A DNA stretch of 64,000 nucleotides, taken from NCBI RefSeq assembly GCF_001280015.1, contig NZ_LGDV01000226.1, positions 248,001-312,000 of the forward strand, in the 5' to 3' direction. Of this stretch, positions 9,178-19,645 are shown one piece after another. The DNA comes from Streptomyces sp. MMG1121. GTDB taxonomy: Bacteria; Actinomycetota; Actinomycetes; Streptomycetales; Streptomycetaceae. The notes below the pieces were generated by a model, which was given only the letters and a program-made list of their open reading frames with translations, did no database searches and was not told the DNA's origin. Position numbers and translations under genes: made by a program. How positions within the stretch are numbered: position 1 is the first letter of the stretch; each line of letters begins with the position of its first letter.

Positions 9178-10119
9178 TCACTGGTCCTTGTGGGAGAGAG
9201 CGCGGACGGTACGGGACGGGCTCGGGCGGCCCAGCTGTTCGGCCATCCACACGCTGGTGGCGGTGAGACGGCCGAGGTCGACGCCCGTCTCGATGCCGAG
9301 GCCCCGCAGCATCCAGACGAGGTCCTCGGTCGCGAGATTGCCGGTGGCCGACTTGGCGTACGGGCAGCCGCCGAGGCCGCCGGCGGAGGCGTCGATCGTC
9401 GTCACCCCGTGCTCCAGCGCCGCGTAGGTGTTCGCGAGCGCCTGGCCGTAGGTGTCGTGGAAGTGCACGCCGATCACGTTGGTCGGCACGCCCTCCTCGT
9501 TGAGCACGTTGAGCAGTTCCTGCACATGGCCCGGGGTGGCCACGCCGATCGTGTCGCCGAGGCTCAGCTCGTCGCAGCCCATGTCCCGCAGGGTCGTGCA
9601 GACCGAGGCCACCTGGTGGATCGGCACCGCGCCCTCCCACGGGTCGCCGAAGCACATCGACACGTAGCCGCGTACGTGTGCGCCCGCCTTCTTGGCGTGC
9701 CGCACCACCGGCTCGTACACCCCCAGCGACTCCTCCAGCGAGCGGTTGAGGTTGGCCCGTGCGAAGGACTCGCTGGCGCTGGCGAAGACCGCGACCCGCT
9801 GGGCGCCGAGCGCGAGCGCCCGGTCCAGGCCGCGCTGGTTGGGCACCAGCACCGGAAGGTCGGCCGGCACGTCGGCGAGCAGCGGGAACAGCTGCTCGGC
9901 GTCGGCCAGTTGGGGCACCCACTTGGGGTGCACGAAGCTCGTCGCCTCGATCGTCGTCAGGCCCGCGTCGGCCAGCCGGCGGATGAACTCCGCCTTCACC
10001 GACGTCGGTACGGCCGTCTTCTCGTTCTGCAGACCGTCGCGCGCGCCGACCTCGTGGATCCGCACCCGCGAGGGCAGATCCGTGGCCGGGACGACCATGG
10101 GCAGCCCTTCGGCGCTCAT
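9178..10119 (-). CDS. hydroxymethylglutaryl-CoA lyase
   Basis: A 313-residue TIM-barrel (HMGL-like) enzyme that cleaves 3-hydroxy-3-methylglutaryl-CoA to acetoacetate and acetyl-CoA, the last step of leucine degradation. Visible motifs are [11 protein letters not shown] (the catalytic Arg-Asp near the N-terminus), [12 protein letters not shown], the metal-binding [12 protein letters not shown], and the [15 protein letters not shown] cysteine loop that closes the active site. It overlaps the biotin carboxylase gene by 4 bp and is followed by acdH after 5 bp. This confirms one transcript. HMGL is distinguished from related isopropylmalate and homocitrate synthases by the GCPY loop. Confidence 0.95.
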   Translation of the reverse strand: MSAEGLPMVVPATDLPSRVRIHEVGARDGLQNEKTAVPTSVKAEFIRRLADAGLTTIEATSFVHPKWVPQLADAEQLFPLLADVPADLPVLVPNQRGLDRALALGAQRVAVFASASESFARANLNRSLEESLGVYEPVVRHAKKAGAHVRGYVSMCFGDPWEGAVPIHQVASVCTTLRDMGCDELSLGDTIGVATPGHVQELLNVLNEEGVPTNVIGVHFHDTYGQALANTYAALEHGVTTIDASAGGLGGCPYAKSATGNLATEDLVWMLRGLGIETGVDLGRLTATSVWMAEQLGRPSPSRTVRALSHKDQ

Positions 10120-12032
10120 GACTCCGCCTCCTCATGGGGTGCGATCACGGCGAGCACCTGGTCCATGGCGACCGTCGTGCCCGGCGTCACGTCCAGCTCG
10201 GCGACCGTGCCCGCGTGCGGGGCGGAGATGACGTGCTCCATCTTCATCGCCTCCACCACCAGCAGGCTCTGCCCCGCCGTGACCTCGTCGCCGACGGCGA
10301 CCTTCACCACCGTCACCGTGCCCGGCATCGGCGCGGTCAGCGAGTCGGCGCCCGCGTGCCCGGCCCCGGTGAGGGACGCGGCGACCGGGTCGTGGTCGCG
10401 CACCTGCCAGGCGTCCGCGTCCCGGCCGAGCCAGTCACCGGCCCGGTGGAAGGTGTGCCGGACGCCGTCGAGGGTGACGGAGACCGTGTCGGCGGTGACC
10501 GTGGCGGTGCCTCGGCGGGTGTACGTCACCGGGTCCTGCACCCGCAGCGGGAAGGCGGGCGGCTTCGGGGTGCCGCCGAGCCGCCAGCCGCTCGGCACCG
10601 AGAACGGGTCGACCCAGCCCTCCGCGCGCGGCTCCAGCGCCTCGGCGCGGACGGCCGCCGCCGCCTCGTAGACCTCCTGCGGCACGTCCGTCGGCACCAG
10701 GTCGTCCACGACCCGCTCGACCAGGCCGGTGTCCAGCTCGCCCGCGGCGACCGCCGGATGCCCGAGCAGCCGCCGCAGAAAGCCCGCGTTGGTCTGCACG
10801 CCCAGCGTGACCGTCCGCGCGAGTGCCGCCCGGAGTTTCCTGAGCGCCGTCTCCCGGTCGGGGCCGTAGGCGATGACCTTGGACAGCATCGGGTCGTACA
10901 GGCTGCCCACCTCGGTGCCCTCGCTGAGGCCGGAGTCGGTGCGCACGCCGTCGCCCTCGGGTTCCCTCAGCAGCAGTACCGTGCCGCCGGAGGGGAGGAA
11001 GCCGCGCGCCGGGTCCTCCGCGCAGATGCGGGCCTCGACCGCGTGCCCGGTCAGCGTCACGTCCTGCTGCGCGAAGCCCAGCTCCTCCCCGGCCGCCACC
11101 CGCAGTTGCCACTCGACCAGGTCCAGGCCCGTGATCAGCTCGGTGACCGGGTGTTCCACCTGGAGGCGGGTGTTCATCTCCATGAAGTAGTACCGCGAGG
11201 GGTCGTTGCCCGGCACGATGAACTCCACCGTGCCCGCGCCCCGGTAGCCGCACGAGCGGGCCGCCTGTACGGCCGCCTCGCCCATCGCCGCGCGCGTGGC
11301 CTCGTCGAGGAGCACGCTGGGCGCCTCCTCGATGATCTTCTGGTGCCGCCGCTGGAGCGAGCACTCGCGCTCGCCGAGGTGGACGACGTTGCCGTGGCCG
11401 TCCGCCAGCACCTGGATCTCGATGTGCCGGGGCCGGTCGATCCACCGCTCCACCAGCAGCGTGTCGTCGCCGAAGGAGGCGCGGGCCTCGCGGCGGGCGG
11501 CGGCGATCTCCTCCTCCAGGACGGCCATGTCCCGCACCAGCCGCATGCCCTTGCCGCCGCCGCCGGCCGACGGCTTCAGCAGCACGGGTGCGCCCAGTGC
11601 GCGGGCTGCTTCGGCGAGTTCGGGATCCCGGCCGCCGGGGACCACCGGAACGCCGGCCGCCTGCACCGTCTCCTTGGCCCGGATCTTGTCGCCCATGAGC
11701 GCGATCGCGTCCGCGGGCGGGCCGATGAAGACCAGCCCCGCCTCCTCGCACGCGCGCGCGAACGCGGCGTTCTCGGCGAGGAAGCCGTACCCCGGGTGCA
11801 CGGCCTGCGCACCCGTGCGGGCGGCGGCCGCCAGCAGGCGCTCCACCGACAGATAGCTCTCGGCGGCCGGCGCCGGGCCGATCCGTACCGCCGTGTCGGC
11901 CTCCCGGACGTGCCGCGCGTCCGCGTCGGCGTCGGAGAAGACCGCCACCGAGCGCACGCCCAGCGAGCGGAGCGTACGGATGACGCGTACGGCGATCTCG
12001 CCCCGGTTGGCCACCAGCACTGTGTCGAACAC
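10116..12032 (-). CDS. biotin-dependent acyl-CoA carboxylase alpha chain (methylcrotonyl-CoA type)
   Basis: Biotin carboxylase plus biotin carrier subunit (638 residues) of an acyl-CoA carboxylase, here probably 3-methylcrotonyl-CoA carboxylase. The N-terminus [21 protein letters not shown] is the classic biotin carboxylase start. The ATP-grasp region contains [14 protein letters not shown], and the [13 protein letters not shown] signature follows. The C-terminal carrier domain has AMKMEH with the biotinylated lysine at about residue 597. GTG at 12032 was chosen because GAGGAGGGG precedes it and the N-terminus fits the family exactly. The stop of the beta gene is 11 bp upstream. Methylcrotonyl specificity is inferred from the HMG-CoA lyase and isovaleryl-type dehydrogenase in the same operon. 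Confidence 0.93.
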   Translation of the reverse strand: MFDTVLVANRGEIAVRVIRTLRSLGVRSVAVFSDADADARHVREADTAVRIGPAPAAESYLSVERLLAAAARTGAQAVHPGYGFLAENAAFARACEEAGLVFIGPPADAIALMGDKIRAKETVQAAGVPVVPGGRDPELAEAARALGAPVLLKPSAGGGGKGMRLVRDMAVLEEEIAAARREARASFGDDTLLVERWIDRPRHIEIQVLADGHGNVVHLGERECSLQRRHQKIIEEAPSVLLDEATRAAMGEAAVQAARSCGYRGAGTVEFIVPGNDPSRYYFMEMNTRLQVEHPVTELITGLDLVEWQLRVAAGEELGFAQQDVTLTGHAVEARICAEDPARGFLPSGGTVLLLREPEGDGVRTDSGLSEGTEVGSLYDPMLSKVIAYGPDRETALRKLRAALARTVTLGVQTNAGFLRRLLGHPAVAAGELDTGLVERVVDDLVPTDVPQEVYEAAAAVRAEALEPRAEGWVDPFSVPSGWRLGGTPKPPAFPLRVQDPVTYTRRGTATVTADTVSVTLDGVRHTFHRAGDWLGRDADAWQVRDHDPVAASLTGAGHAGADSLTAPMPGTVTVVKVAVGDEVTAGQSLLVVEAMKMEHVISAPHAGTVAELDVTPGTTVAMDQVLAVIAPHEEAES

Positions 12033-12043
12033 GGTTCCCCTCC

Positions 12044-13660
<1,617 letters not shown>

Positions 13661-13691
13661 CCTGCGGTCCCCTCACCCGGTGCTCGAACCG

Positions 13692-13735
13692 GTTAATGAG
13701 CGTTAACCATTTCCTTCAGGTTAACGACCGCTAAC
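13692..13735. promoter_or_regulatory. two tandem TetR-type operator palindromes
   Basis: Two 16-bp imperfect palindromes, GTTAATGAGCGTTAAC (13692-13707) and GTTAACGACCGCTAAC (13720-13735), lie 28 bp apart between the divergent carboxylase and TetR genes. They share the pattern GTTA-N8-TAAC with internal CG pairs. Their place in the shared promoter region suggests binding by the adjacent TetR protein, controlling both directions. Confidence 0.75.
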
Positions 13736-13757
13736 CTCGCTGTCTAGAATTATCGGC

Positions 13758-14357
13758 ATGGTCACCAGAACCGACGCCCCCACCCGGCGCGAGCAGATCC
13801 TCAAGGAGGCCGCGCGGCTCTTCGCCGAGCGCGGTTTCCACGGCGTGGGCGTGGACGAGATAGGTGCAGCGGTCGGTATCAGCGGCCCCGGTCTGTACCG
13901 CCACTTCCCGGGCAAGGACGCGATGCTCGCCGAGCTGCTGGTCGGCATCAGCGGCCAGCTGCTGACGGGGGCCAAGCGGCGCCTGGCGGAGGCCGACGGC
14001 GGCACCGGCGCCCGGGCCGTGCTCGACTCGCTCGTCGAGGGCCACATCGACTTCGCCCTGGACGACCGCCCGCTGATCACCCTGCACGACCGCGAGCTGG
14101 ACCGGCTGCGCGACAGTGACCGCAAGCTGGTGCGCCAGCTCCAGCGGCAGTACGTCGAGCTGTGGGTGGAGGTGGTCCGCGAGGTGTACCCGGCGCTGAC
14201 CGAGCCCGCCGCCCGCTCCGCCGTCCACTCGGTCTTCGGACTGCTGAACTCCACGCCCCACCTCGGCCGCGCGGGCACGCTGCCCGGCCGGGGCGCCACG
14301 GCGGCGCTGCTGCACCGGATGGCGTGCGGGGCGTTCGAGGCGGCCGGCGAGGAGTGA
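13758..14357 (+). CDS. TetR-family regulator of the acyl-CoA catabolic genes
   Basis: A 199-residue TetR regulator. The N-terminal HTH runs from RREQILKEAARLFAERGFHGVGVDEIGAAVGISGPGLYRHFPGKDAML, where the last part is the recognition helix and the family YRHFPGK end. The C-terminal ligand domain is all-helical and unremarkable. The ATG follows the second of two palindromes by 22 bp, so autoregulation is probable. It is divergent from the methylcrotonyl-CoA carboxylase operon and upstream of an acyl-CoA dehydrogenase gene in the same direction. The effector is likely an acyl-CoA or branched acid; this is inference only. Confidence 0.9.
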   Translation: MVTRTDAPTRREQILKEAARLFAERGFHGVGVDEIGAAVGISGPGLYRHFPGKDAMLAELLVGISGQLLTGAKRRLAEADGGTGARAVLDSLVEGHIDFALDDRPLITLHDRELDRLRDSDRKLVRQLQRQYVELWVEVVREVYPALTEPAARSAVHSVFGLLNSTPHLGRAGTLPGRGATAALLHRMACGAFEAAGEE

Positions 14358-14451
14358 CCTGCGTCTCTGGACGCATTCCGTACTCGCCGGTACGGTGGAA
14401 TCTGAGCAAGCGCTTAGACATGCCGATGTGCCGAGGTACGTGGAGGTAGCC

Positions 14452-15609
14452 GTGCGCCGTACGGTGTTCAACGAGGATCACGAGGCGTTCCGGGAGACCC
14501 TCCGCGCCTTCATCGAGGCCGAGGTCGTCCCGGTCTACGACGAGTGGTTCGCCGCCGGCCAGGCGCCGCGCGACTTCTACTACAAGCTCGCCGAGCTGGG
14601 CGTCTTCGGCATCCGTGTCGACGAGGAGTACGGCGGCGCGGGCATCGACTCGTACAAGTTCGAGGCCGTCCTGTACGAGGAGACCGCCCGCGCGGGCGTC
14701 TCCTTCGGCGGCTCCGGCGTGCACGTCCTGCTCGGCCTGCCGTACATCAAGCTGCTCGCCAGCGACGAGCAGAAGAAGCGCTACCTGCCCAAGTTCGTCT
14801 CCGGCGAGGAGATGTGGGCGATCGCGATGACCGAGCCGGGCACCGGCTCCGACCTCGCGGGCATGAAGACCACCGCCAAGCTCTCCGAGGACGGCACCCA
14901 CTACGTCCTCAACGGCGCCAAGACCTTCATCACCGGCGGTGTGCACGCCGACCGCATGATCGTCTGCGCCCGCACCTCCGCGCCCACCGCCGAGGACCGC
15001 CGCCACGGCATCTCCCTCTTCGTGGTGGACACCAAGGCCGAGGGCTACTCGGTCGGCCGCAAGCTCGACAAGCTCGGCCTGAAGACCTCCGACACCGCCG
15101 AGCTGGCGTTCGTCGACGTCAAGGTGCCCGTCGAGGACCTCCTCGGCGAGGAGAACAAGGGCTTCTACTACCTCGGCCACAACCTCGCCTCCGAGCGCTG
15201 GGGCATCGCCTTCGGCGCCTACGCGCAGGCCAAGGCAGCCGTCCGGTTCGCCAAGCAGTACGTGCAGGAGCGGGTGGTGTTCGGCAAGCCGGTCGCGGCC
15301 TTCCAGAACACCAAGTTCGAACTGGCCGCCTGCCAGGCCGAGGTCGACGCGGCCGAGGCCGTGGCCGACCGCGCCACGGAGGCCCTGGACGCCGGCGAGC
15401 TGACCCCCGCCGAGGCCGCCTCCGCGAAGCTCTTCTGCACCGAGGTCGCCCACCGCGTGATCGACCGCTGCCTCCAGCTGCACGGCGGCTACGGCTTCAT
15501 GAACGAGTACCCGATCGCCCGCCTGTACGCGGACAACCGCGTCAACCGCATCTACGGCGGCACCAGCGAGATCATGAAGACGATCATCGCCAAGGACATG
15601 GGCCTGTAA
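14452..15609 (+). CDS. acyl-CoA dehydrogenase
   Basis: A 385-residue acyl-CoA dehydrogenase distinct from acdH. The GTG at 14452 was chosen because GGAGG precedes it at 5 bases and the product then begins directly with RRTVFNEDHEAFRETLRAF, the normal family start. FAD-contact segments AMTEPGTGSDLAGMKT and FITGGVHADRM are present. In the C-terminal IYEGTSE region the usual glutamate is glycine (IYGGTSEI), so the catalytic base is probably Glu at about residue 248 in SERWGIAFG, as in isovaleryl- and long-chain-type enzymes. It is read away from the leucine operon, 94 bp behind the TetR gene. Substrate unknown. Confidence 0.92.
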   Translation: MRRTVFNEDHEAFRETLRAFIEAEVVPVYDEWFAAGQAPRDFYYKLAELGVFGIRVDEEYGGAGIDSYKFEAVLYEETARAGVSFGGSGVHVLLGLPYIKLLASDEQKKRYLPKFVSGEEMWAIAMTEPGTGSDLAGMKTTAKLSEDGTHYVLNGAKTFITGGVHADRMIVCARTSAPTAEDRRHGISLFVVDTKAEGYSVGRKLDKLGLKTSDTAELAFVDVKVPVEDLLGEENKGFYYLGHNLASERWGIAFGAYAQAKAAVRFAKQYVQERVVFGKPVAAFQNTKFELAACQAEVDAAEAVADRATEALDAGELTPAEAASAKLFCTEVAHRVIDRCLQLHGGYGFMNEYPIARLYADNRVNRIYGGTSEIMKTIIAKDMGL

Positions 15610-15653
15610 GGTCCGCGCAACCCACGCAATGAGTGGCCGGTACAACTGACGCC

Positions 15654-16532
15654 ATGAGCCAGGCACTCCAGGACCTCCTCGATCTGCTCGACCTCGAGCA
15701 GATCGAGGAGGACATCTTCCGCGGCCAGTCCCGTTCCGCCGTCGTACCCCGCGTCTTCGGCGGGCAGGTCGCGGCGCAGGCGCTGGTCGCCGCCGGGCGG
15801 ACGGTCCCCGCGGACCGGACCGCCCACTCCCTGCACGCCTACTTCCTGCGCCCGGGCGACCCCGGCGCGCCGATCGTCTACACCGTGGACCGCATCCGCG
15901 ACGGCCGCTCCTTCACCACCCGCCGTGTGGTCGCCGTCCAGCACGGCAAGCCGATCTTCCACCTCTCGGCGTCCTTCCAGACGTACGAGGACGGTCTGGA
16001 GCACCAGGCCCCGATGCCGCCCGCCCCGGACCCCGCCACGCTGCCCACCTCCCAGGAGCGGCTGCGCGGCTACGACCATCTCGACGCGGCCGTGGTCGAG
16101 AAGTTCCTCGAAGCCCGGGAAGCGGTCGATCTGCGCTACGCGGAGGAGCCGCCCTACGGCCGGTTCGGCGCGCCGCGCGAGCCGCACAGCCAGGTGTGGT
16201 TCCGCACCAACGGCAAGCTCGGCGGCGCCGTCGACGAACCGCTGCTGCATGTCGTCCTCGCCACCTACGTCTCCGACATGACCCTGCTCGACTCCGTGCT
16301 GCTCGCGCACGGACGCGGCGGGTGGGCGGTCGGCGATGTCGTGGGTGCCTCGCTGGACCACGCGATGTGGTTCCACCGCCCCTTCCGCGCCGACGAATGG
16401 CTGCTCTACGACCAGGAGTCGCCGTCCGCCCACGGCGGCCGGGGCCTCGGCCAGGCCCGTATCTACACGCAGGACGGGCAGTTGGCCGTCACCGTCATCC
16501 AGGAGGGCGTGGTCCGCGTTCCGCGCGGCTGA
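15654..16532 (+). CDS. tesB: acyl-CoA thioesterase II (TesB type)
   Basis: A 292-residue double-hotdog thioesterase that hydrolyses acyl-CoAs to free acid and CoA. Family features include VFGGQVAAQALVAAGRTV, HSLHAYFLRPGDPGAPIVYTVDRIRDGRSFTTRRVVAVQ, and in the second hotdog DHAMWFHRPFRADEWLLYDQESP. The ATG at 15654 starts MSQALQDLLDLLDLEQIEEDIFRG, the usual TesB N-terminus; an earlier in-frame GTG would add seven unusual residues. It follows the acyl-CoA dehydrogenase by 44 bp and may be co-transcribed with it, perhaps recycling CoA during branched-acid breakdown. It converges with the next gene across 12 bp. Confidence 0.93.
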   Translation: MSQALQDLLDLLDLEQIEEDIFRGQSRSAVVPRVFGGQVAAQALVAAGRTVPADRTAHSLHAYFLRPGDPGAPIVYTVDRIRDGRSFTTRRVVAVQHGKPIFHLSASFQTYEDGLEHQAPMPPAPDPATLPTSQERLRGYDHLDAAVVEKFLEAREAVDLRYAEEPPYGRFGAPREPHSQVWFRTNGKLGGAVDEPLLHVVLATYVSDMTLLDSVLLAHGRGGWAVGDVVGASLDHAMWFHRPFRADEWLLYDQESPSAHGGRGLGQARIYTQDGQLAVTVIQEGVVRVPRG

Positions 16533-16544
16533 GCCGCCGAAAGC

Positions 16545-17342
16545 TCAGGACAGTCCCGACTCCGCGAGCAGGTAGGCCGTCATGGGGTCGTAGTAGCGCG
16601 GGCTGAGCACGTGGTCGTCCAGCGGTACGACGGCCTGGAGGGTGCCCTCGGACTCGGCGAGGAACAGCGCCGGGTCGTTGCAGTCGGCGTACCCGACGGA
16701 GTCGACCCCGTGCTGTCCGGCGTACCCGGCCCAGCCGTGGTCGGCGACGACCAGGTCCGGCAGCGGGCGTCCCTCGCATTCAAGTCCCGTCAGGATCGCC
16801 CGCATCGGCTCTCCGGAGTGGGTGTGCCACAGCGTGGCCCCGTGCTCCAGCACGGCCACGTCCGCGAACTGCATGACGTACCCCTCGTCCGTCTGCAGCC
16901 CGTCCGGGATGACCACGATCTCGCAGCCGGCGGCGCGCAGCGCGGCGGCCGTGGCCCGGTGCACATCCAGCAGACCGCCCGGGTGACCGGTGGCGAACAG
17001 CACCCGCTGGTGCCCCTCGGCCGCCTTGCGCAGCCGCGCCGCCATCCGCTCCAGCGCGTCCACGGTCAGTTCGGGGTCGATGGTGTCCTGCCCGTACCGG
17101 TATTCGGGATCGTCGTTGACGCCAACCCGCTCGGCCATCACCGCGAGCACGTCCTGCTCGTCCGTCCAGCGGTCGCCCAGCTCCAGACCGAACCAGAAGC
17201 CCCGGACACCGTTGGCGAGCTGGCGGTAGTGGGAGAGGTTGTTCTCGCGGGGCGTGGCGACGTCCCCCGCGATACGGGTCCTCACCAGATGGTCGACGAG
17301 CTGGGCGCGGCTGGGTGTCCCGGATATCGGCATGCCTCCCAT
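16545..17342 (-). CDS. conserved actinobacterial protein annotated as phosphatase in relatives
   Basis: A soluble protein of about 265 residues. I recall close relatives in Streptomyces labelled simply 'phosphatase'; the basis is weak. It has no signal peptide. Recognisable stretches are TPRENNLSHYRQLANG near the N-terminus, a Rossmann-like VLFATGHPGGLLDVHRATAAALRAAGCEIVVIPDG, and a His/Asp-rich end (VVADHGWAGYAGQHGVDSVGYADCNDP) that could bind metal. Two in-frame ATGs, at 17342 and 17333, are possible starts. A GGGAGG lies immediately before the second but is too close to serve it well. It converges with tesB. Enzymatic activity should be treated as unproven. Confidence 0.72.
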   Translation of the reverse strand: MGGMPISGTPSRAQLVDHLVRTRIAGDVATPRENNLSHYRQLANGVRGFWFGLELGDRWTDEQDVLAVMAERVGVNDDPEYRYGQDTIDPELTVDALERMAARLRKAAEGHQRVLFATGHPGGLLDVHRATAAALRAAGCEIVVIPDGLQTDEGYVMQFADVAVLEHGATLWHTHSGEPMRAILTGLECEGRPLPDLVVADHGWAGYAGQHGVDSVGYADCNDPALFLAESEGTLQAVVPLDDHVLSPRYYDPMTAYLLAESGLS

Positions 17343-17440
17343 TGTGGGGCAGGGCCCGGCGGGCGTCGTGGGCGCATCGGCCGCCGGTACGCGGCCCTCA
17401 CCCGCGCGGGACGTACGCCGGGCCGTGCGCACCCGGTTCG

Positions 17441-17642
17441 CTACGCTTCGCGATCGACAGCCGGGTCAGGAGCCGTAGCGTCTCGTGCGCCGACGACGTC
17501 GACGGTGGACGGGACGACGCAGGACACGCAGGCGAGCCGGCCGTCGGGCGCGGAGCGGACGGCCGGCGGGCCGGGACCGGCCTCGACGTCGCCCACGCGC
17601 TCGTGCGTCCCGGTGGCGAACACCGTGAGCCGGCCCGGCGCG
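17441..17642 (-). pseudogene. decayed YVTN beta-propeller fragment
   Basis: On the reverse strand about 60 codons read RLTVFATGTHERVGDVEAG...PDGRLACVSCVVPSTVDVV. This follows the roughly 42-residue YVTN/NHL-like propeller repeat pattern (V-x-V-G-x-G-P ... PDGR-x-x-Y/C-V-S ... T-V-x-V-V). No start, signal peptide or further repeat is visible, so it looks like one surviving blade of a lost gene. It is part of the 595-bp stretch 17343-17937 that carries no intact gene. The identification is pattern recognition only. Confidence 0.35.
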
Positions 17643-17937
17643 AGCCTGCCGAGGTCCGCTCGGCTCGGCAGGCGCCGCGGGCCGATCGACAGCGCGCTCG
17701 CGGGGCTCGGGCTGCGACGCCGCACCGCCGTCGTCGTGCCGTCCCGCACCGGCGCGCTGATGCTGCCCGGCACCGTCGCGGCGCTGGGCCTGCGCACCTT
17801 CCCCGTCCCGCTGGACCCGGCTCCCCCCGACCTCGGGACGGCCCGGGACCCGCGCAACTCGGCCGGCCCGGCGCACCGCTGGTTCCGCGCCCGTCCGGCG
17901 GACGCGGTACGGGAGCCGTCCGGCCGCCCGGCAGTCC
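17643..17937 (+). pseudogene. decayed LysR-family regulator, C-terminal fragment
   Basis: The forward strand reads RRRGPIDSALAGLGLRRR, then TAVVVPSRTGALML, then ALGLRTFPVPLDPAPPDLG and finally PRNSAGPAHRWFRA. This is the order of motifs at the end of LysR substrate-binding domains: G-P-I-D-x-A-L, R-x-A-x-x-V-P, L-R-x-F-P-x-P-L, D-P-A-H-R-W-x-R. The segment between 'GALML' and 'ALGLR' is too short, implying an internal deletion. No HTH or start codon is found upstream, and the frame runs into the 3' end of the next gene. I take it as a dead LysR gene. Confidence 0.5.
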
Positions 17938-19623
17938 CTAGCCCAGATGCGTCGGCGCGAACATCCGCAGCACCGCCGGGAGTACGACCACCGACGGGCC
18001 CGGTGCGGCCAGGGCCTTCGCCAGGTCCTCCGCCAGGGTCTGCGGGGTCGTACGGACCCCCGGCACCCCGAAGGACTCCGCCAGGGCCACGTAGTCCGGG
18101 CGGGTCAGTTCCGTCGCCGTCGCCCGGCCGAAGGTGTCCGTCATGTACTCGCGGAGGATGCCGTAGCCGCCGTCGTCGACGATCAGCCAGGTGACCGGCA
18201 GGTCGTACTGCTTCGCCGTGGCCAGTTCCGCGATCGAGTAGAGGGCGCCGCCGTCGCCGGACACCGCGAGCACCGGGCGCGTCGGGTCGGCCGCCGCCGC
18301 GCCGAGCGCCGCCGGGAAGCCGTAGCCGAGGCCGCCGGCGCCCTGGGCCGAGTGCATGGTGTTCGGACCCTGTGCGTCGAAGGCCGACCAGGCCCAGTAC
18401 GCCAGGATCGTCATGTCCCAGAAGGACGGGGACCCGGCGGGCAGGGCGCGGCGGACCGACGCCAACACGTCCTGCTCCAGGGTGAGTTCCTGGGAGGCGA
18501 GGCGCTCACCCACACGGGACAGCAGCTCGCGCACCCGCTCCGGCGCCGAGGTGTCCGTGCGCTCCTGAGCGGTCTCCAGCAGGGCCTGGAGGGCGAGGCG
18601 GGCGTCCGCGTGGATGCCGAGGGCGGGGTGGTTGGACTCCAGCTTGCCGAGGTCGGCCTCGATCTGGATCACCCGGCCGCGGGGCTTGAACGTGTGGTAG
18701 TTGGAGGAGAGTTCGCCGAGGCCGGAGCCGACCACCAGCAGGACGTCCGCGTCCTCCAGGAAGTCCGTCGTGTGCCTGTCCTCCAGCCAGGACTGCAGGG
18801 ACAGCGGGTGCTCCCAGGGGAAGGCGCCCTTGCCGCCGAAGGTCGTCACGACCGGCGCGGCCAGCATCTCGGCGAGCTGGAGCAGCTTGCCCGACGCGTC
18901 CGACCGTACGACCCCGCCGCCCGCGATGATCGCCGGCCGGGCGGCGTGGGACAGCAAGTGGGCCGCCACCGCGGTCAGTTCGGGGCGCGGGACCAGGTCG
19001 TCCGGGGCCGCGTCCATCGCCGTCACCACCGGCAGCGAGGTCTCGGCGAGCAGCACGTCCTGCGGGATCTCCACCCACACCGGGCCGTGCGGGGCAGTCA
19101 GCGCGGACTTCCAGGCCTCCGCGATGGCGGAGGGGACCTGGGAGGCGGTGCGGACCGTGTGGACCGACTTCACCACGCCACGGAACGAGGCCGACTGGTC
19201 CGGGAGTTCGTGCAGGTAGCCGTGCCGGCCGCCGCCCAGCCCCGCCGTCGGGATCTGGCTGCTGATCGCCAGCACGGGGGCGGAAGCCGCGGCCGCCTCC
19301 TGGAGCGCGGCCAGGGACGTCAGGGCGCCCGGGCCGGTGGAGAGCAGCAGCGGGGCGGCCTCGCCGGTGATCCGGCCGTACGCGTCCGCCGCGAAGCCCG
19401 CGTTGTTCTCCACCCGCAGGCCGACGTAGCGCAGCGAGGAGCGGCGCAGGGCGTCGAACATGCCGAGGGCGTGCTGGCCGGGCAGGCCGAAGACGGTCGT
19501 CGCGCCGAGCCCGGCCAGGGTCTCCACGACCAGGTCTCCGCCGTTGCGCCCCGGGGGTGGGTTCAGAGCCGTCGAGATCTGCGCCTCGGTCGGGCGGAGT
19601 ACCAGGTCGTGGTCGTGAGTCAC
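17938..19623 (-). CDS. thiamine-pyrophosphate-dependent enzyme (acetolactate synthase-like)
   Basis: A 561-residue TPP enzyme with the three-domain layout of acetolactate synthase/benzoylformate decarboxylase. The N-terminal Pyr domain holds GATTVFGLPGQHALGMFDAL and the RVENNAGFAADAYGRITG segment with the conserved acidic position. The central domain holds PAIIAGGGVVRS. The C-terminal PP domain holds GAGGLGYGFPAALGAA and SGDGGALYSIAELATAKQYDLP, the GDG Mg-TPP motif. The position equivalent to NN/ND in the motif end reads DDGGYG. It lies 22 bp behind an agmatinase-family gene on the same strand, suggesting a joint catabolic role. The reaction is not determinable; amino-acid-derived keto acids are candidate substrates. 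Confidence 0.88.
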   Translation of the reverse strand: MTHDHDLVLRPTEAQISTALNPPPGRNGGDLVVETLAGLGATTVFGLPGQHALGMFDALRRSSLRYVGLRVENNAGFAADAYGRITGEAAPLLLSTGPGALTSLAALQEAAAASAPVLAISSQIPTAGLGGGRHGYLHELPDQSASFRGVVKSVHTVRTASQVPSAIAEAWKSALTAPHGPVWVEIPQDVLLAETSLPVVTAMDAAPDDLVPRPELTAVAAHLLSHAARPAIIAGGGVVRSDASGKLLQLAEMLAAPVVTTFGGKGAFPWEHPLSLQSWLEDRHTTDFLEDADVLLVVGSGLGELSSNYHTFKPRGRVIQIEADLGKLESNHPALGIHADARLALQALLETAQERTDTSAPERVRELLSRVGERLASQELTLEQDVLASVRRALPAGSPSFWDMTILAYWAWSAFDAQGPNTMHSAQGAGGLGYGFPAALGAAAADPTRPVLAVSGDGGALYSIAELATAKQYDLPVTWLIVDDGGYGILREYMTDTFGRATATELTRPDYVALAESFGVPGVRTTPQTLAEDLAKALAAPGPSVVVLPAVLRMFAPTHLG

Positions 19624-19645
19624 TGCTCTCGGTCCCCTAGGAGAA

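Noticed and set aside
8012..10135. An extended form of AcdH including 300 extra residues
   Set aside because: The extension is the HMG-CoA lyase gene read in another frame; the family N-terminus begins at 9172.
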